From the NCBI GenBank assembly GCA_002943765.1, contig PQWQ01000013.1, forward strand, positions 248,001-312,000: a DNA stretch of 64,000 nucleotides. Reading direction: 5' to 3'. The position numbers and the translations under genes were made by a program. Shown here in pieces: positions 24,401-39,616 of the stretch. Source of the DNA: Psoroptes ovis (Eukaryota; Arthropoda; Arachnida; Sarcoptiformes; Psoroptidae). Every line of letters starts with the position of its first letter. Within the stretch, counting starts at the first letter, position 1. The notes below the pieces were generated by a model. It searched no databases, was not told the origin of the DNA, and was given only the letters and a program-made list of their open reading frames with translations.

Positions 24401-25948
24401 CATTGCAAATAGATAATGTTTTAGATAGATGAAATAATGATAAATATGATTGAAATTTGACCAGAATTTTTTTTCTTCGGCAAATATTTATTTTTCGCAA
24501 AGTGTGAATATGTTTGTTGGAAGCCAAAACTAAAGTTGACAGTAAAATTATTACTATCAATGCCTACAGTATGCATAAATTCAATGTTGAAAATTTCATA
24601 CTAAACGATGCTAAACGAATGATTCAAGAGGAAATGAGAATAAACATTAAATGGAAAAAATATGCGAAAAATGAAAATTTTTCTCTCGAAATCTTCACTA
24701 TTTTCACCATTAAATCTCAAATAAAATAAACTTTAATTCAACACTTTGATATCGTAAAATGACAGGACAAAGAAAGGATTTTTTCAAAATTTCGTGAAAT
24801 TTTTATTTATTTATTTATTTTAATTTGATTTTGAACATTTTTGTTTGCATTGAAGATTGGGGAAAATTGAACATTTAAAATGTTAAAATAAAATGTCAAA
24901 TATAGCATCAAATATCAACATTTGAATTGGAAATAAAATTTAAATTGTTTATTTAAGATTATTGTCATTTATCGCCACATGTTATATTGTAATAATAATG
25001 ATTAGAAAAATAATAAAGATAAATTAATGAAAATTAATTATTTTCAAATGATAATTTATAAATATATGAATTAAATACAATAATATTAATACATATGATT
25101 GAAAATACTCTGAAAAAACAAATTGAGAAAATAAAACAATGATTTGAAATGATGAAATTGGTTGAAATGAAATAATCATCAATTGAACGAATAAATGAAT
25201 GATAATATGATCTTAAAAATAATGGATAATTGAGAAATTAATCAATAAATGATTTGAATTGAAAAAAAACATACATGTCAACGATATGAATAATCATAAT
25301 AATAATAATATTTGAATAATCACAGATTAAAAATTATGAATTTGCGAATTGAATTAAGACATGGAAAAAAATAAAATAAAATGAAATTAAACAATAGAAA
25401 AATAATAATCAGAATCATAATAATAAAAAATGGATAGAAAAATTTCTGAATATGAAATTTAATATTTTGAGATGAGATATTATTTATTTTATTTTATTTT
25501 TTCATTTCATGATAATAACAATAATGATTATGACGATGATGATAATGATATAAGTGTTTATACACATATGATATTTGACTCAATGCTTATTCTTTTTTTC
25601 CTTATTTCGCTTTTAAAATGATAGAAATTTATGCAGGATAATCATCATCATCATTATTATCATTTTTATTGTACCATTTTCCGTCGATTCAAGAATATGT
25701 GAAATGAGAAAAAAAATAATATTAGGAAATAATCCAGAGAAAAAATTCCAAGAATTTGCACTTTATTCATAATATATTGATAAATTGAGGATAAAATATA
25801 AATTTACGATGTGGATGGCACTTGAATAATAATATTTTTCATTCCATTTCATTCTCAAAAAATAAACAATAATTGAAAGAATAATTTAATAAAATGATAA
25901 TCAAAAATGATTTCATTATTATAAGAATATCATTCATTCTTTTGTTTT
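18407..25948. other. Gene-poor AT-rich stretch, including the NPC1 3' region
   Basis: Frames here are short, low-complexity (Phe, Ile, Asn, Lys) and have no conserved motifs. Simple repeats include an ATG run at 22800-22819. A 20-bp perfect palindrome lies at 22597-22616. The last ~200 bp belong to the NPC1 3' UTR; a minus-strand AATAAA (25762-25767) is a candidate polyadenylation signal. A small GC-richer patch around 20495-20530 is unexplained. Confidence 0.6.
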
Positions 25949-28900
25949 TCAATAATTTTTCATTTGAACATCAACAGTGGTTGTTGTGGCAATCATTGAC
26001 ATAGGTTGTTGATGATGATTATTGTCAAATGTTGTTTGCTGTTGTTGCTGTTGCATTGATTCTATCGAAGAATTCGATATTCTTCTCGGCTGTTGTTGTT
26101 GTTGATTATTGATTTTTAATATATGAGTTGGTGATGATTGTGATGATGATGATACTGATGATGATGATGATGAATATGTTAATACACAATTTTTATCACT
26201 ACGACGAAATGAATGGTGACGATGTAAATTATTCAAATATAGACGTTGTTTATTAATCGGTGGTCCAAGCACCGATAATAATACGGGTAAAAATATAAGG
26301 CTATGTAATGTACCGAATAAAATTATTCCCAAATACATTCGAAAATAAAATACACGAAATATTTTCGATTTTGCAAATGCTAAAATCAATATTCCACAAT
26401 CGGTCAATGTTATACCAGATAATATCTATGTGAATATTGTTTTTTTTTTTTTTTTTTTTTTGAAATAAATATGTGAAATTCATTAGAAAATTGAAAAAAA
26501 AAATTCAATTTCAATATTGAAAAATATATAAAATTCAATACATACAGAACTGCCCATTCTCTCTAAACTTTCTTTTGCTCGTTGAATTCTTGTCGGCGTC
26601 GAACAAATAGCATAACAACGTACCAGATGTGAACAAAATTCCACCGAAATTCCAACGCCCTAGCATTTAAATAGTAACATATCATTTTTTATAAAAAATA
26701 AATCTTTCAAATAAGTAAAAAGAAATCATAAATCGAATAACAAAAACTTACAACGACCAAATTCACTAATGAAACAGCATTCAATGATATTTCCCACCAA
26801 TACATCATTGCCATTAAATCAACAATGATCATTATGATTGTAACAGCAACAATTAATGCTGAATAAAAATCCAAACCCAAAAATAAATATGTGACTATGA
26901 ATATTGCCAATATCGATATGCCTAAACTTTTGATTGTATCAGGCCACATTGTCAAATATTGTTCATAGTATACATCCGGAAGACTATATGGACGGACAAT
27001 AGCTTTGGTGCCGGTTGCATTTTGCAATTTTTCGGTCAATATATCAGCAATTTCACGCGATGAACGCAATGATTCATAGAAATCTTCCGATGTTTTCAAC
27101 ACGCTTCGATAAACGGATAAATATGTAGCTATATAATTTTGAAATTTTCAAAAATATTCAAAAAACATTCATTCAGCATGTATTTATTTTTGAGTGTTTA
27201 ATTCGAAATAGCTTACTTGATATTTCAATATTACTATCATCTTCCAGCCATTTATAGCGGACAGTATCATCGAACTGACCGAGACCAGCTTTTGCACAAT
27301 CTGAATTCGGCGATTGGTGTAAAAAGAATGGCACATAGCGAATGAAATCTGGTCCACTGGGCCAACTTTCTTTTGTCCAACACATTCTACAATCAGTTCC
27401 TAATAATAGAAAAAAATTTATCATTTCAAAATATTAAACATCGAATAAGAACTTACGATCATTGAAACATTGTTCATCATGTGTATCATTATGTATTTTT
27501 TTATAACAACAATTTGAACTTTCCAAATATTCGAAATAACTATCAATCCATGACACAGGTTTTGTTTGAATGTAGGTCATGTTGGGCTGTTTCGATAGAA
27601 TACCAAGAATAGATGGCAAAGAATTTGGATCACATTTATTCTGTGTACATAACAAACGTTGCACATTGGAATCTGTGTAATTTAATCCTTCAGTGATCAT
27701 GAAATATGCTGGGGGTCCAGTGACAAAATATTTTTGATAAAAATTGAAATATGTCATCAAATACGAATCTTCAGGCATTGTTAAATCTTGTTCAAGACCA
27801 ATGTGTATTTTATCTAAAACGGCCAACGAGGAACAGAACCATGCACCAAATACCAATAATGTAACCATTCGTACTTTATCTTGTAATAACATCGATGAAT
27901 AAATATCTTTGAATAATAAATACAATACACTATCTTTGTTAATATTATTAACTTCACGTTTTTTAGATGATTTTATGCACCAAAATATGTCCAAACGATG
28001 ATCAAGCTGTCGTTTAGTGTCCAGCGTGAATAAACCAAGAAAACATGTCATTTGTAAAAAGAAATTAATAATCAATGCAACAGCTGCATATAATGCAAAC
28101 ATTCGTACGGCTGGCATTTCTGTTAATGTTCCAATAAAAAAACAAGCACTCATCGATAATGATGATAATAACATGCTAGGCGCTATTTCGCCCACAACTC
28201 TGCCAATTTGATCGACCAGAGTTTCATTATCCAAACGTTTATCACGTTGAAATGATTGCACTAATATGAAAATGTTATCAACACCAACGGCAAGTACTAA
28301 AAACGGTATCACTTCGACAATTATTAATGTTGCTGGAATGTTGAAATAAAAAAATAAACCTAAAGATGCTAAGACCGATAATAAAACAACGGCAACGCCA
28401 ACAAATCCTAATGTAAATCTTGCTGTCATTAATATTGTTGAACATTTATCTAAATCGCCTAATGCCAAAAGAATATATATGAACATAATTAAATAGCTAA
28501 CAGCCACAGTTACGATGTCCGATTTACTCTGTCTATCTAATTCATCTTCAATTGATCGTTCAGCTTTATATGCTAAATTTAATAGATTATATTTATTTGT
28601 TTTTATTGCATTTTCCAACAATGATAAAAATTCTTTTTCCCATTCATTAGCTGGAATGTTTGATTTAGGATCATTATGATTAACCACCGGTAACGTTATA
28701 ATCAATGCTTTTGCATCCAAATATCGGTTGTCTTCAAAACCTCCCAGTGCTACGCCAGGATATGCTAATGGTACTTCATTTTTGCCAAAACATTTTGGAT
28801 TCAAACCATTTCTGCAAACAGGAAGATAAAAATCAATTTTTCATGATTTCGATGAAAAGAAAGACTTACTCAACACAATTTTGAATGCGACTCATATAAG

Positions 28901-31900
28901 TAGGTCGACGGATTTGGTCAATATTTTGACCAAAATAAGTAAAAATACTTTGTACAGCACATGATACACTTAATGGTTTGTAACAAATATCTTCTAAACG
29001 TATCGTACGATTCCGCTCATATTGTTTATCAAAATAATTGACTGTTATGTGTTTAATACTATTGAATAAATCAAATGCTTGCAACAAAAATTGTTGTTCA
29101 AAAGCAGGACCAAACTGAATCAATGAATCTCCATCATAATTAGTATAATTGGCCAATGTGAATGGTTCTAAATTTTTCGGCTCAATAATAATTTGTTCTA
29201 TACGATAAAATTTCCAGAATTTATTATTAAAATATTCCATATCACTGCGCGCTTGGCTGCCGGCTGGTACCCATAAATCGACTGGATCCGTTGTTACTTG
29301 ATAATGTGTAAACACACCGGCAGCTAAATAAAGACTAATGACTATTGAAGAAATAATTATTGACCATGGATTCTTAGCAACAAATACACCCCATGACCGA
29401 AATATTTGCTCGAAGAATTGTTCTAAGCGTATGCCTAATGCTAAATTAACTGTATGTAAATGTTCTAGTGGTTGCATAATACCCATTTGATTGCAAGGAT
29501 TAATTTTAACAAATTTTTCCGATTCTAATACAGGACTTGATGGCGGTGAATGTCTTGAATTTATATATGATTCTTGCTGTGAATGTTCCATTTTTTCACT
29601 TCCATCAAATGTATCAGACACTGAAAAAAGAAAATTAATTGTAATCAATTGCTAATAGAATTAAAGGAAATAAGTAGAAAATAAACTCACCATCATATGA
29701 AGATTTTTCTCTTGTATTGAAAATTAAGAAATAAACTAGCACAACAATAACAATGAATATGTACAAAAATAGACCAAATGTTGCACATCCGCTTAATTTG
29801 TAAATAGTAAACGATGAATATTCTTGGGAATTAATAACACGTGAAAGTTTGGATAGAAGACCATTCAAAACTTGCTGTCCTTTAGATTCTAAACATGAAG
29901 AACATTCTTGACATGGGCATGTAGCGTCAGATGGAAAATTCGGTGGCACATCATTACAAGATGTTGTCGATGGATTCATTGGTTCATAAATAGTTTTATT
30001 CTCCACCAGAATTTTTTCATCTTCACTGAACTCATAATTGATTTGGATTGGTGCATAACCACCGTTTTCGGCCGAAATGCCCATGAATGATATCCATCGA
30101 GGTCCATTACAATGTTTTGATCCATGACTGCCGCACATAAGATCTAATGCATAGAGGCCAGCAGATAATCCTTGTATATCTTTGAAAAATCGATTCGAAA
30201 TTAATTTCAAGAAATATAGATTAAAATGAAACTTACATTTACAGGACTCGTAAAGTCCATTTGCAAAATTTTTATGGATGAAATGTGTCATTTCACGAAT
30301 TTTTTCATAAGAATTATTTCCAATCAAAACTTTTTCAGTTTTATCAATGCGTAAAAATTTACTTTGATATGGTGAGCAAACAAAATTGCAAAAAAGACGA
30401 CGAAAATTATAAAAACATGAAGGACATCTACTTAAGCCCATCTGTTTGGGCATATCATAACTAATACGAAGCTCATGTAATCCTTTCATATTACAACAAA
30501 GTTCTGGCGATTGACCTGGTTCCAAATTTTCCAAAAATTCAGGACAAACATCACGTATCACATTCAGTTCTTCTGTAGTTTCAAAACGTTGTGGACGCGT
30601 ATTACGAGCACATGGTATATCAACATCACCGGTAAAACCTCCTTTACCGCATGACATACGATTATCGGCTATACAAAAACCATTTTCATAATCATCTAGT
30701 GTAGGTGTTATTTCTGGATTTATGACAATAAATTTTTCAACATCAACTTCATCTTCATAATCCTCATCCTCTTCATCATTATTATCCTCCTCATCATTTG
30801 TGTTCCCATTTGAATCATCCTTGTCGATGATTTCAAGATCATTATTATTAGTAGAATTATTATTTTTATTATTATTTTGCGTGTTATTGTTAGATAATAA
30901 ATTTAAATCTCTATCATTATTGTCAACAATTGATATTGTATTATTCGTATTCGAATGATCATTAATGATGCTTTGATTGGAATTATTTACAATCTCCAAT
31001 GCGAATGAATTCTGTGGAAAAAAATAAATGAAAAAAAAAATATTTTTAGAAAAATTTTAAAAGAAAATTTAAATATCGAATTCATCGAAATTGAAAACGA
31101 AAAACAGATTCTAAAAATAAGTTTTATTTATCATCATTTATAAACATCAAATTTATGTTTGACTATTTGGAATCATTTCAATGTTTTTGTTGATTTTCAT
31201 TTTAAAATTGAAAAAATTTTTATTGTAAATTCTGCAATAAATTGTAAACAAGACGTAAATATCATCGACGATAACATAGTAACAAAAAATTAGAAAAGCA
31301 TAAAATTTTCACAAGTTCAAGTTTTATTATTAATGTTGTAATGTTTGGATGATGAGAGAAATAAACCAGGAATTAGGAAAAAAAAGATATGCACAAATTC
31401 ATATTATCAAGTTAATTCAATATAAAGAAATAAATGCCAAGATCACGATGTCAAGGACAAAAGAAAAGCAAAATCGAAATGGATCTTTGATAATCATTAT
31501 CATTCTTCATTGAATGTGAAAAAAACGTGCTCGATTTCATTTTATAATCGTTATAATATATTGAAAATATGACATACAAATACACATTGAATGAATAATT
31601 AAATGATATATCATTAAATGATCATTAAGGATCAATGCATTTAATTTTAATTTTTATTTATTCCATTTTTATTTCTACAAATATCATTTCTCTTTTCATC
31701 TTGATTTCTTGGTTTCTTAAGAAAGAAAAGCCAAGATTTTCGCATCTCTTTTCATTTTCATTCATTAGTAATATACAATGAATTGTATCATTTAGTCATC
31801 ATCTTGAATGAATCATTGAATGAATGAATGAACATCAATAGCTAAGCAATAATAATCTCTAATATTACAATGTCAATGTCAAAAAAACATTGTCACACGA

Positions 31901-32461
31901 TTCATTATCATTTAGAAAATAGATTTTATTTATATGAAAAATATTGAATATCTCCCTTTCTTCTTTTTCCTTTGTAAGAAAAATTGGCAAAAAATAAGAT
32001 ACAATATAAATGGATTTGGTTTCACTCTAATTTTTTTTTTCATATATCTGTCTTGTTTATTTTTTGATTCACATTTAAAATTTAGGTCAATTTATTTATC
32101 AATCAATCAATCATGTGACTATCGATAGATCTATTTGCAATTGAATTAATTGAATCCAATAAATCATTTTTGACATATTAAAATGGGAAAAATTTTTATG
32201 CTAAATGTAAACTAATTATTATAATGAATCAATCTATAAATTTACCTGAATATGAAATGATGATGATAATATTAAAAAGGTAACGATGAATATCAATATG
32301 GACATTAATGATGATGATTCATTCATATTTCTATGTTTTAGCTTTTTATTTTTATGACTCATTTTATGGTTCAATGAATGATGATCATCAATATTATGAA
32401 CTGAATCAGTATTGTGATAATGATGAAGATGATGGTGATGGTAATGATGATGATATGCCAT
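25949..32461 (-). CDS. NPC1: NPC1-type intracellular cholesterol transporter (1578 aa, nine exons)
   Basis: This late endosome/lysosome membrane protein takes sterol from NPC2 and moves it into the membrane. Exons: 32246-32461, 30237-31011, 29691-30179, 28870-29620, 27457-28811, 27217-27399, 26752-27128, 26546-26659 and 25949-26425; the sum is 4737 nt. The first exon encodes a His-rich leader and a hydrophobic signal segment (LMSILIFIVTFLIL). The sterol-binding N-terminal domain starts near residue 180 (Cys-rich, CGKGGFTGDVDIPC). A membrane segment precedes the middle luminal domain. Exon five carries the sterol-sensing domain (~840-1010) with the AVGVDNIF motif, and the last exons carry GVGISVEFCSH and FYFRMYLGIILFG. 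At 1578 residues it is longer than the ~1280 usual, mainly through a ~100-residue acidic Asn/Asp-rich insert before the N-terminal domain and a Gln/Ser-rich tail. The start ATG (32461) was chosen as the first in frame; an internal ATG nearer the signal segment is possible. Confidence 0.93.
30180..30236 (-). other. 57-nt stop-free intron inside NPC1
   Basis: The intron has GTAAGT and AAAG ends, is exactly 19 codons long and contains no stop in the NPC1 frame, so retention would insert 19 residues just after the conserved SCK of the N-terminal domain. Family alignment from memory (CK followed by a short linker to the LDLMCG stretch) favours removal. Confidence 0.7.
31012..32245 (-). other. NPC1 first intron
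   Basis: 1234 nt between the signal-peptide exon (donor at 32245) and the acidic-insert exon (acceptor at 31012). It is AT-rich and no other gene is seen. Confidence 0.75.
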
Positions 32462-35400
32462 TTTGATGATTATTGATGTCACTGATTTATCTTTTTCGTT
32501 CACAGTTGAAAAAAAATTAAAAACAAAAAAAAAACAAAACGAAACGACGACAATTACAAACTAACAAACAAATTTAAGATGATAAATTCAAATTATTTCG
32601 TGGATCCATTTTTATGTATTTGTTTCGTTTATTTAAAATGTTGATAATTGATCAGTATATTCAGGATACCATCTGAAATAAGCTAAAACCATAAAATTAA
32701 ATTATTAATATCAAATCAAAAAAAATAATGATGAAATGGATTAAATTAATGAATCAATGTAAGATATAAATCTAAATACAAACACAAAAATGTACAAATA
32801 TGGCAATTGATAATGGAAATTTTTGAAATGGTAAAAATAAAAATCTTTAAAATGAAATGTAAAAATTTTGAAAATTAAAGAAAAATTTCATTTCTCTTTT
32901 CGATGATTTCTGTTTGAATCATAGTTTTTCTTCACACACACAAAGAACATCATCTAAATACTTTTGTTACTATTCGCTATAGACTATTCACCATTCAAAA
33001 AATTGAAAATGACAAAGGTCGGCAAAAAAAAAAAAAAAATTAAATTAACATTTCTTTTGTATTGAATGACGATGATGATCATTATAATCATGTGTAGAAA
33101 ATCTCTTTTGAATATTTTATTCATTTATTTTTGTATGTATAAGTGTGTGTATGTTTGTTTTTCATTTATCAAAATATAACATCATTAATGACAATGAAAT
33201 TTAACTTTAATCATTTTTCTCTTTTTCTTAAATTAACGATAATAATAATGATTTGACAGTGAAATAATGATAAATAAATTTAATAAAATCAATAGATTTA
33301 CCTGTTGATTTTGATTTTAAAAAAATTCTCTCTTTTTTCAATAGGATTATTGGATTCACACAAGAATATAATATTGATGAGAAAAAAAATACAATATTCA
33401 TTTTGAATTAATGATTTTATTGTTTTGTACATTCGATTTTCATTTGAAACAATTAAATTTAAGTAAATAATAAAACATTCATGATCACGAATTGATTGAT
33501 TAATAACAATTATCATTATTGATGAAGAAAAAACGGAAATTTTTGAAAAATTAATGACGATTTCATCGATAAATTATATTTCTATTAATTTAGGGTTTCT
33601 CATAGATTGATTAATCTATTTTGATCTATAAAATTGTGATTATGTGATCAAAATAAAGATATTAATAAATAATGTTGATAAATGTTGGGAAAATTAATAA
33701 CGATTAAAATGTGTTTGGTCATGAAAAACGTGAAAACATCAACCAATCTAGTCAAACATTTCTGCTTTCCCTCCAAAACACACACAGCATGACAATTTTA
33801 ATTCCAAGATGAGGTTAAGATTTTCTTTCGAAGACTAAGACAAATTTCACATGAAGTGAAAATAATGTCTAGAAATGACAGCGAAAAAACTTTGAGACAA
33901 TCATCAATTGACAATAGGCGAAAATTTCATTGAATAAAATTAATAATAATGACATTCAATTTCATTTATTACGACTATTATTATTAATATTATCATTTAT
34001 TTCTTTGAAATTTCATTTTTCGCAAATCATTTCTCATTTTTTTCATTTCATTTAATTTCTTACATAATAAAAATCAAATTTCCATTCATTGATTCATTCA
34101 ATTTTTACAATGTTTCAGGGGAGCATACACACTCATTCGACACACACGCTTAAACACAAAGCACTCAACATTAAATTTGCCGTTAAATTTGGATTTTTAA
34201 AAAAATCAAAGAAAATGATTTTTAAAAATTAAGAGAAATTAAAAGAAATTTTTTGTTGTTAACATGCGAACAACATGTATTTATATTTGAATGAAACAAA
34301 ACAGGATATCTGTATGTATTCATTATTATTTACCAGTTATCATCGTCAATGTTTTCAACACAATTACTGACTTGCCGACTGATAGACAAATACATACAAA
34401 TAAACACACACACACACACAACACACACAATGATCAGTTGTAAGTCAGTCGAACAAGTTTGGATTTTTCGTTCGGCGTATATTTTTGGGACAGATTATGT
34501 ATGAAATAGAAAAATAGAAATGTTTTCTGCCAATAAATTATTATTTAATAACGATAAAATTGACCTTGAAAAGTTTTTTTTATATTTTATTTCAGTTCCA
34601 GTTCCATTTCAAAGATTGAGGATTTTTTCTGTAAGCAAAAAAAGATAATGGAGATTTCAAATACACAAGGAAAAATTGATTTAAAATCGATTGTTTTGGA
34701 ACAAACAAAATTATGAAAATCGATTGATCAAGATGTACGCAGTATTTGTATCTATTTATCGATCGATATATTTAAATTATTAATTATTTCAAAATTTTCA
34801 AAATTAAAATGTTTTCATTAATTCATCTATGTATGAAATTAGATGAATTTTTCATTTTCGTACGTACGTTTTGTTTATTTTTGTAGAAATTTAAATGGAA
34901 ATTTTTTTTCCATTTATTCAAGGTAATTGTGTTTATGGGCACACACAAAAAAAAAACAAAAAAACAAAAGTGGAACACTAAATTGAAACACACAAACACA
35001 CATTTATCGAAAAATGTACATATTTTAAGACTGACAAAATGGTACACATCCAATCTATCTATCGATGAATGAAATCACATTGTGTTGATGATGTCGATGA
35101 GGATGATGATGATGGAAACACATCAAGAGATGAAATTTTGTAAATGAATTTTTTCATTTTCATTTTTCAAATTTTGCAATTTGCAATTATTTAATGGACA
35201 TTTAGATGTGATAATATCGATGATGATGAAGATATTTGTGTTTGACCTCGAAACGCTTTTTGTGTTCGCGCGCTAATTTCAAATCTGGCAGCGAAACATT
35301 TCGCTTTTGTTGTTTTTATATTTCATATTTTGTCTCTGAAATATTGGGGAAAAATAATGAGATAATAATAAACGGAACAAATGGAAATGAAATTAATTTT

Positions 35401-38316
35401 ATATCATACATATTGTGCCTAATGACTGTCAAATATGACAGAAAAAATATGATTTTAGAAAGTGAAATATGATTGATTGATCGATCAATATACCAATCAA
35501 TTGATCGATTTTTTTTCTCATCTTTGTCAAGGTAAACAAATTCTTTCCGAACAAACAAACAAATAGACAAAGAATAATGATAAACAAATAATTGTAAGAA
35601 TTGTAATGATACCCAATTATGATCAAAAATAAAAGGTAAAGATCGGAAGAGATAGGTAGATCGAGGCATGAATCGAAAAATCATTCTTTCCGTTTGGTAA
35701 AATGAATATTCTGCAAACGTTCTTTGAATTCATTGCTTTTCATGAGATTCAGTGCACAAATGTAACCATAGAAACAACATTGATTATTATTGATATTTGC
35801 AATCATTATCATTGATATTTCTGATTATAATTATTATTTCTCAATTTATCTTTGTTATTGAAATGATTGGAAATTGACGATTGAAAATGTCAGGAATTTC
35901 GTCAATTTTTCTTGAATTTCAATATTTTCGTAAGATTGAAATTTGAGAAAATTGATTAAATGTTTTGTTTTCTTTTTTTTAAAGAAAATTTCCATCTGTT
36001 CTCAGAGTAATGATAAAAAACACTCAAGACAGGAAACATACAAACATTCATAAGAAAAAAAAGTGAAACCTTGATTTTTCCGTAATTATTTATATCGAGA
36101 TTGGTATGATGATGATAATTATTGATTTGTTGATTATGTTTTATACGTACGTTGGTGTGTGTATGTGAAAAAATTCAAGGAATTTACATTGAAAATTCAA
36201 TTTTTTTTCAATTTCGTTTGTTTACAAGGAAAGAATTCAGAATTTCAGGATTTCTACCCTTGGAACAATGCGAACGATTAACCCCTAAAATGTTTACAAT
36301 GTTTTCTGGGGCCTCATTTTTCATCAAAAATATCAAAAATAATATTTTTGACCAATTTCTCGATCACTTGACCCATTCGGCTAGCGAAATTTAGATCGAA
36401 AATGGCGAAAATGAAAAAAATTCAAAATGATATTCAAATGTATTGCAGCAATAAAAAAACAATTCTAGTCTAAACTACAGCAATAATTGTGTATGATTTA
36501 GTAAAAATTCAATCATTTTTTCGATACATTTATGAAATAAAAATGTATTTAATTTCTAAAATAAAAAAATTTCCATCAAAAAATTGTAATTTAATGTTGG
36601 GCGTGTGCGAGTGTACCGAATAATAATAACAGTAATCATAATAATGATGATATATTAAGACCATCAAACCAGAATTATTATGATTACTGGAAAGCAAATG
36701 ACATGTTTATTTGAAAATTTTTGATAATTCGTTTTTTCTTCTACTTTTACTTTTAAATAATTTACTTGTCATAAAGTAATATTCATTTTTGCTAAATGAG
36801 AATAAATTTACAAATTTTGTAATATTTTGTTTTTGTTTAATTCGCGAAAATTTCGGAAATTCATTATTTCAATTCAAAGAATATTCATCAATGAATAAAA
36901 ATGCCCATCCCAAAAACACATGGATTGGTGTTTATTTTTCTAGAAATTTACAGAAAAACAAAAAACAACATATACCTTGCAACTAAAAGGGGCAAAGAAT
37001 AAATCATCTAAATTGAATTCGGTTCATTGGTTTAACACATTTAAATTAAAAACACGCACTAAAACAAGCTATTGGAAGGATTGAATGATGAATGATGGTG
37101 GATTTGAATGAATTTGCAATAATTGAAGTGAAAATATGTAAAAAAAATATGCAATTAATAAAGTGAATTAATACAAATAATTAATAATGATGATGATGAT
37201 TGCGTTATTTCAATATTAATAATTAATATTAATTAAACAAAAATAAGGATATTTGAAATATGAATAACTGTAATTTGAATATAATAAATAGAATTGAATT
37301 TACAATTGAAAATTTCAATCAAAAATTTTAACCCAAATAGAAAATGTTGATGATGATCATGATGATGATGACATTTGGGTTTTTTGTTTTAATTCATTAG
37401 ATTATGATGCGTTTTTTTTTGTACTTTATTCTGGAAAATTTGAGAATATTTAATAATTTCAATTAATATTTATATTTATATTAATATCAACAGCAGACAA
37501 TATTGAACAACGACGTCATTATTTTCGATTTGAACAACAAGAACAAATGCACAAATGAATGATTGAATGAATAATCAAAAAATAAAATAATTCAAATTAA
37601 TAATCATGGATTAATTTACGTAATTTCACATAAATTTTTATTAGATTGAAATCATCAAATTTAAAAAAATTGGAGGAAATTATTGGGCAGAAACACATAC
37701 ATAAATCAATCAATGAATGTGTTCTGGAGATGTTTTGTATATCATTTTCAATCAATATTTTTATTATCATTTCATTCAATCAATTTCCACAATTGTTTTT
37801 TCTACCATGGCAGGTCGATCAATCCGTTCGTTTAGGTTGTTTTTTGGTAATAGACAAAAACAAAAAATTTACTATATAATAATAATAATTATCAATGAAC
37901 AGAAAACAATAAAATAAAACTAGTTTCCCTTGAAACTTGAAGCAATTTACGAAGAAAAATGTAGGAAAAATTGAATTGTAATAAATGAAATAAACACATG
38001 CATTCAATGTACAGACACAATTGATTGCTTTTGGCTTTGAAATTCATGTTTGCAAATGATGAACACCATCAAAATAGAAATGATAATAGATATATCATTG
38101 AATGATAATGTTTCGAGGAATTATTTGGTAATAATTTGGTAATATTGTGGATTGACAGGAAAATTGTTTGAAAAATAAAAATAAAAATTAAATTTTTGTA
38201 AACATCTGAGATAAATTTGAATTTCAAAAGTTTTTTATTTCAAAAACTTTTATTTTAAAAAATTTCGAAAATATTTTAAAACCAATCAGCTAAATATCAA
38301 TCAACTAAAAATTTCA

Positions 38317-38344
38317 ATCGTAATCAATCACGATTGATTACGAT
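38317..38344. repeat. 28-bp near-perfect palindrome with homeodomain-like cores
   Basis: Two 13-bp arms (ATCGTAATCAATC and its complement) flank a two-base centre. Each arm holds a TAATCAAT/ATTGATTA word that resembles TALE/Hox or other homeodomain sites. Confidence 0.6.
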
Positions 38345-39616
38345 GATTCAAACATTTAATCGAAAATAGGGAAATTGATGAATAGATTAATTAATATTTA
38401 AAATTAATTTGTTCATGTTGATAGGAAGAAATTTAATGAGAAAAAAAGGATTAAAAATAAAATAATTCAAAAATACCTTGAAATTTTTTGTTGTTGTGGA
38501 TGCTGTTATTGTGGTTGTAAGCTCATCGGTGATGTATTTGACTAAATAATCATGAAATATGAATATGTTTTAGATGATGATGATGTTTATATTTATCTAT
38601 TTAATATTTCTCGATTTCGATTGATGTTTTGATTATAAACAACAACACGGAACATGGAAAAAATGAAAATTCAAATTAATTTAATCGAAATTTCTGAATT
38701 GCATTTTGTTGTATTTACAATTTGATTCAATTCAATTCAATTTTTGTGTTTAGTCATCTTTTTTCGATTATTTTCAATTCTTTCAAATTCTATTTTCAAT
38801 TGCTTTTGAAGTGATTTTGTAATTTGGATTCCAAATTCAATTCAATGATTTAATTCTCTTTCGAACCAGCAAAGGGAATTGGAATCAAATCATTTTGTTG
38901 TAAATCGTTGAATCATTGAAAGCAGAAAATTATTTAAAGAATTCACATCATGAAAATCATCATCATCAAATTCAATCAAACAAATTTTGAAAAGAAAACA
39001 TTAAATGTTCACATTTTAATGATGACAATGTTTTTGTTGTGTGTTTCTGTTTTGTATGTAAACAACGACAGCAACATCAACAACATTGACAATACGGCAT
39101 AAAGTTATTGCAACTGTTGGCCACCAACACAGCACCATAACCACCACCACCACCACGATGATCAGTTACCATCATCAACCACCACTATCATCTTCAACAT
39201 CAAGTAAAAGAAACATGAATATTGATAGTTGCGCCGAATCATTCTGATGATATTTTTTGTTATACAAAAAAAAATTCTTTATTTTTCTTTCCCCTGAAAT
39301 TGACTTTGGCAATGTATGTCAATTTATATGATCATAAAAATAGATTTCCCCTGTTTATTATAATTGGATTTACATAATGGATGCATAATTACAGATGAAT
39401 ATGACTGAATAATATGATATATGGATGATGATGATTATGATTATCATAACATTTTATGTTTAAAATTATTGCATTACACATTGGTTGATAGATGCCGGGC
39501 GCTGGTTTGAACATTTGTCTGATGATGATGATCATATTGATCATGATGACGCCGACGCCATTTGAAAAAATAAATCATTTTATTTAAAATTTATTTTACA
39601 CGACAATGAATACGGC

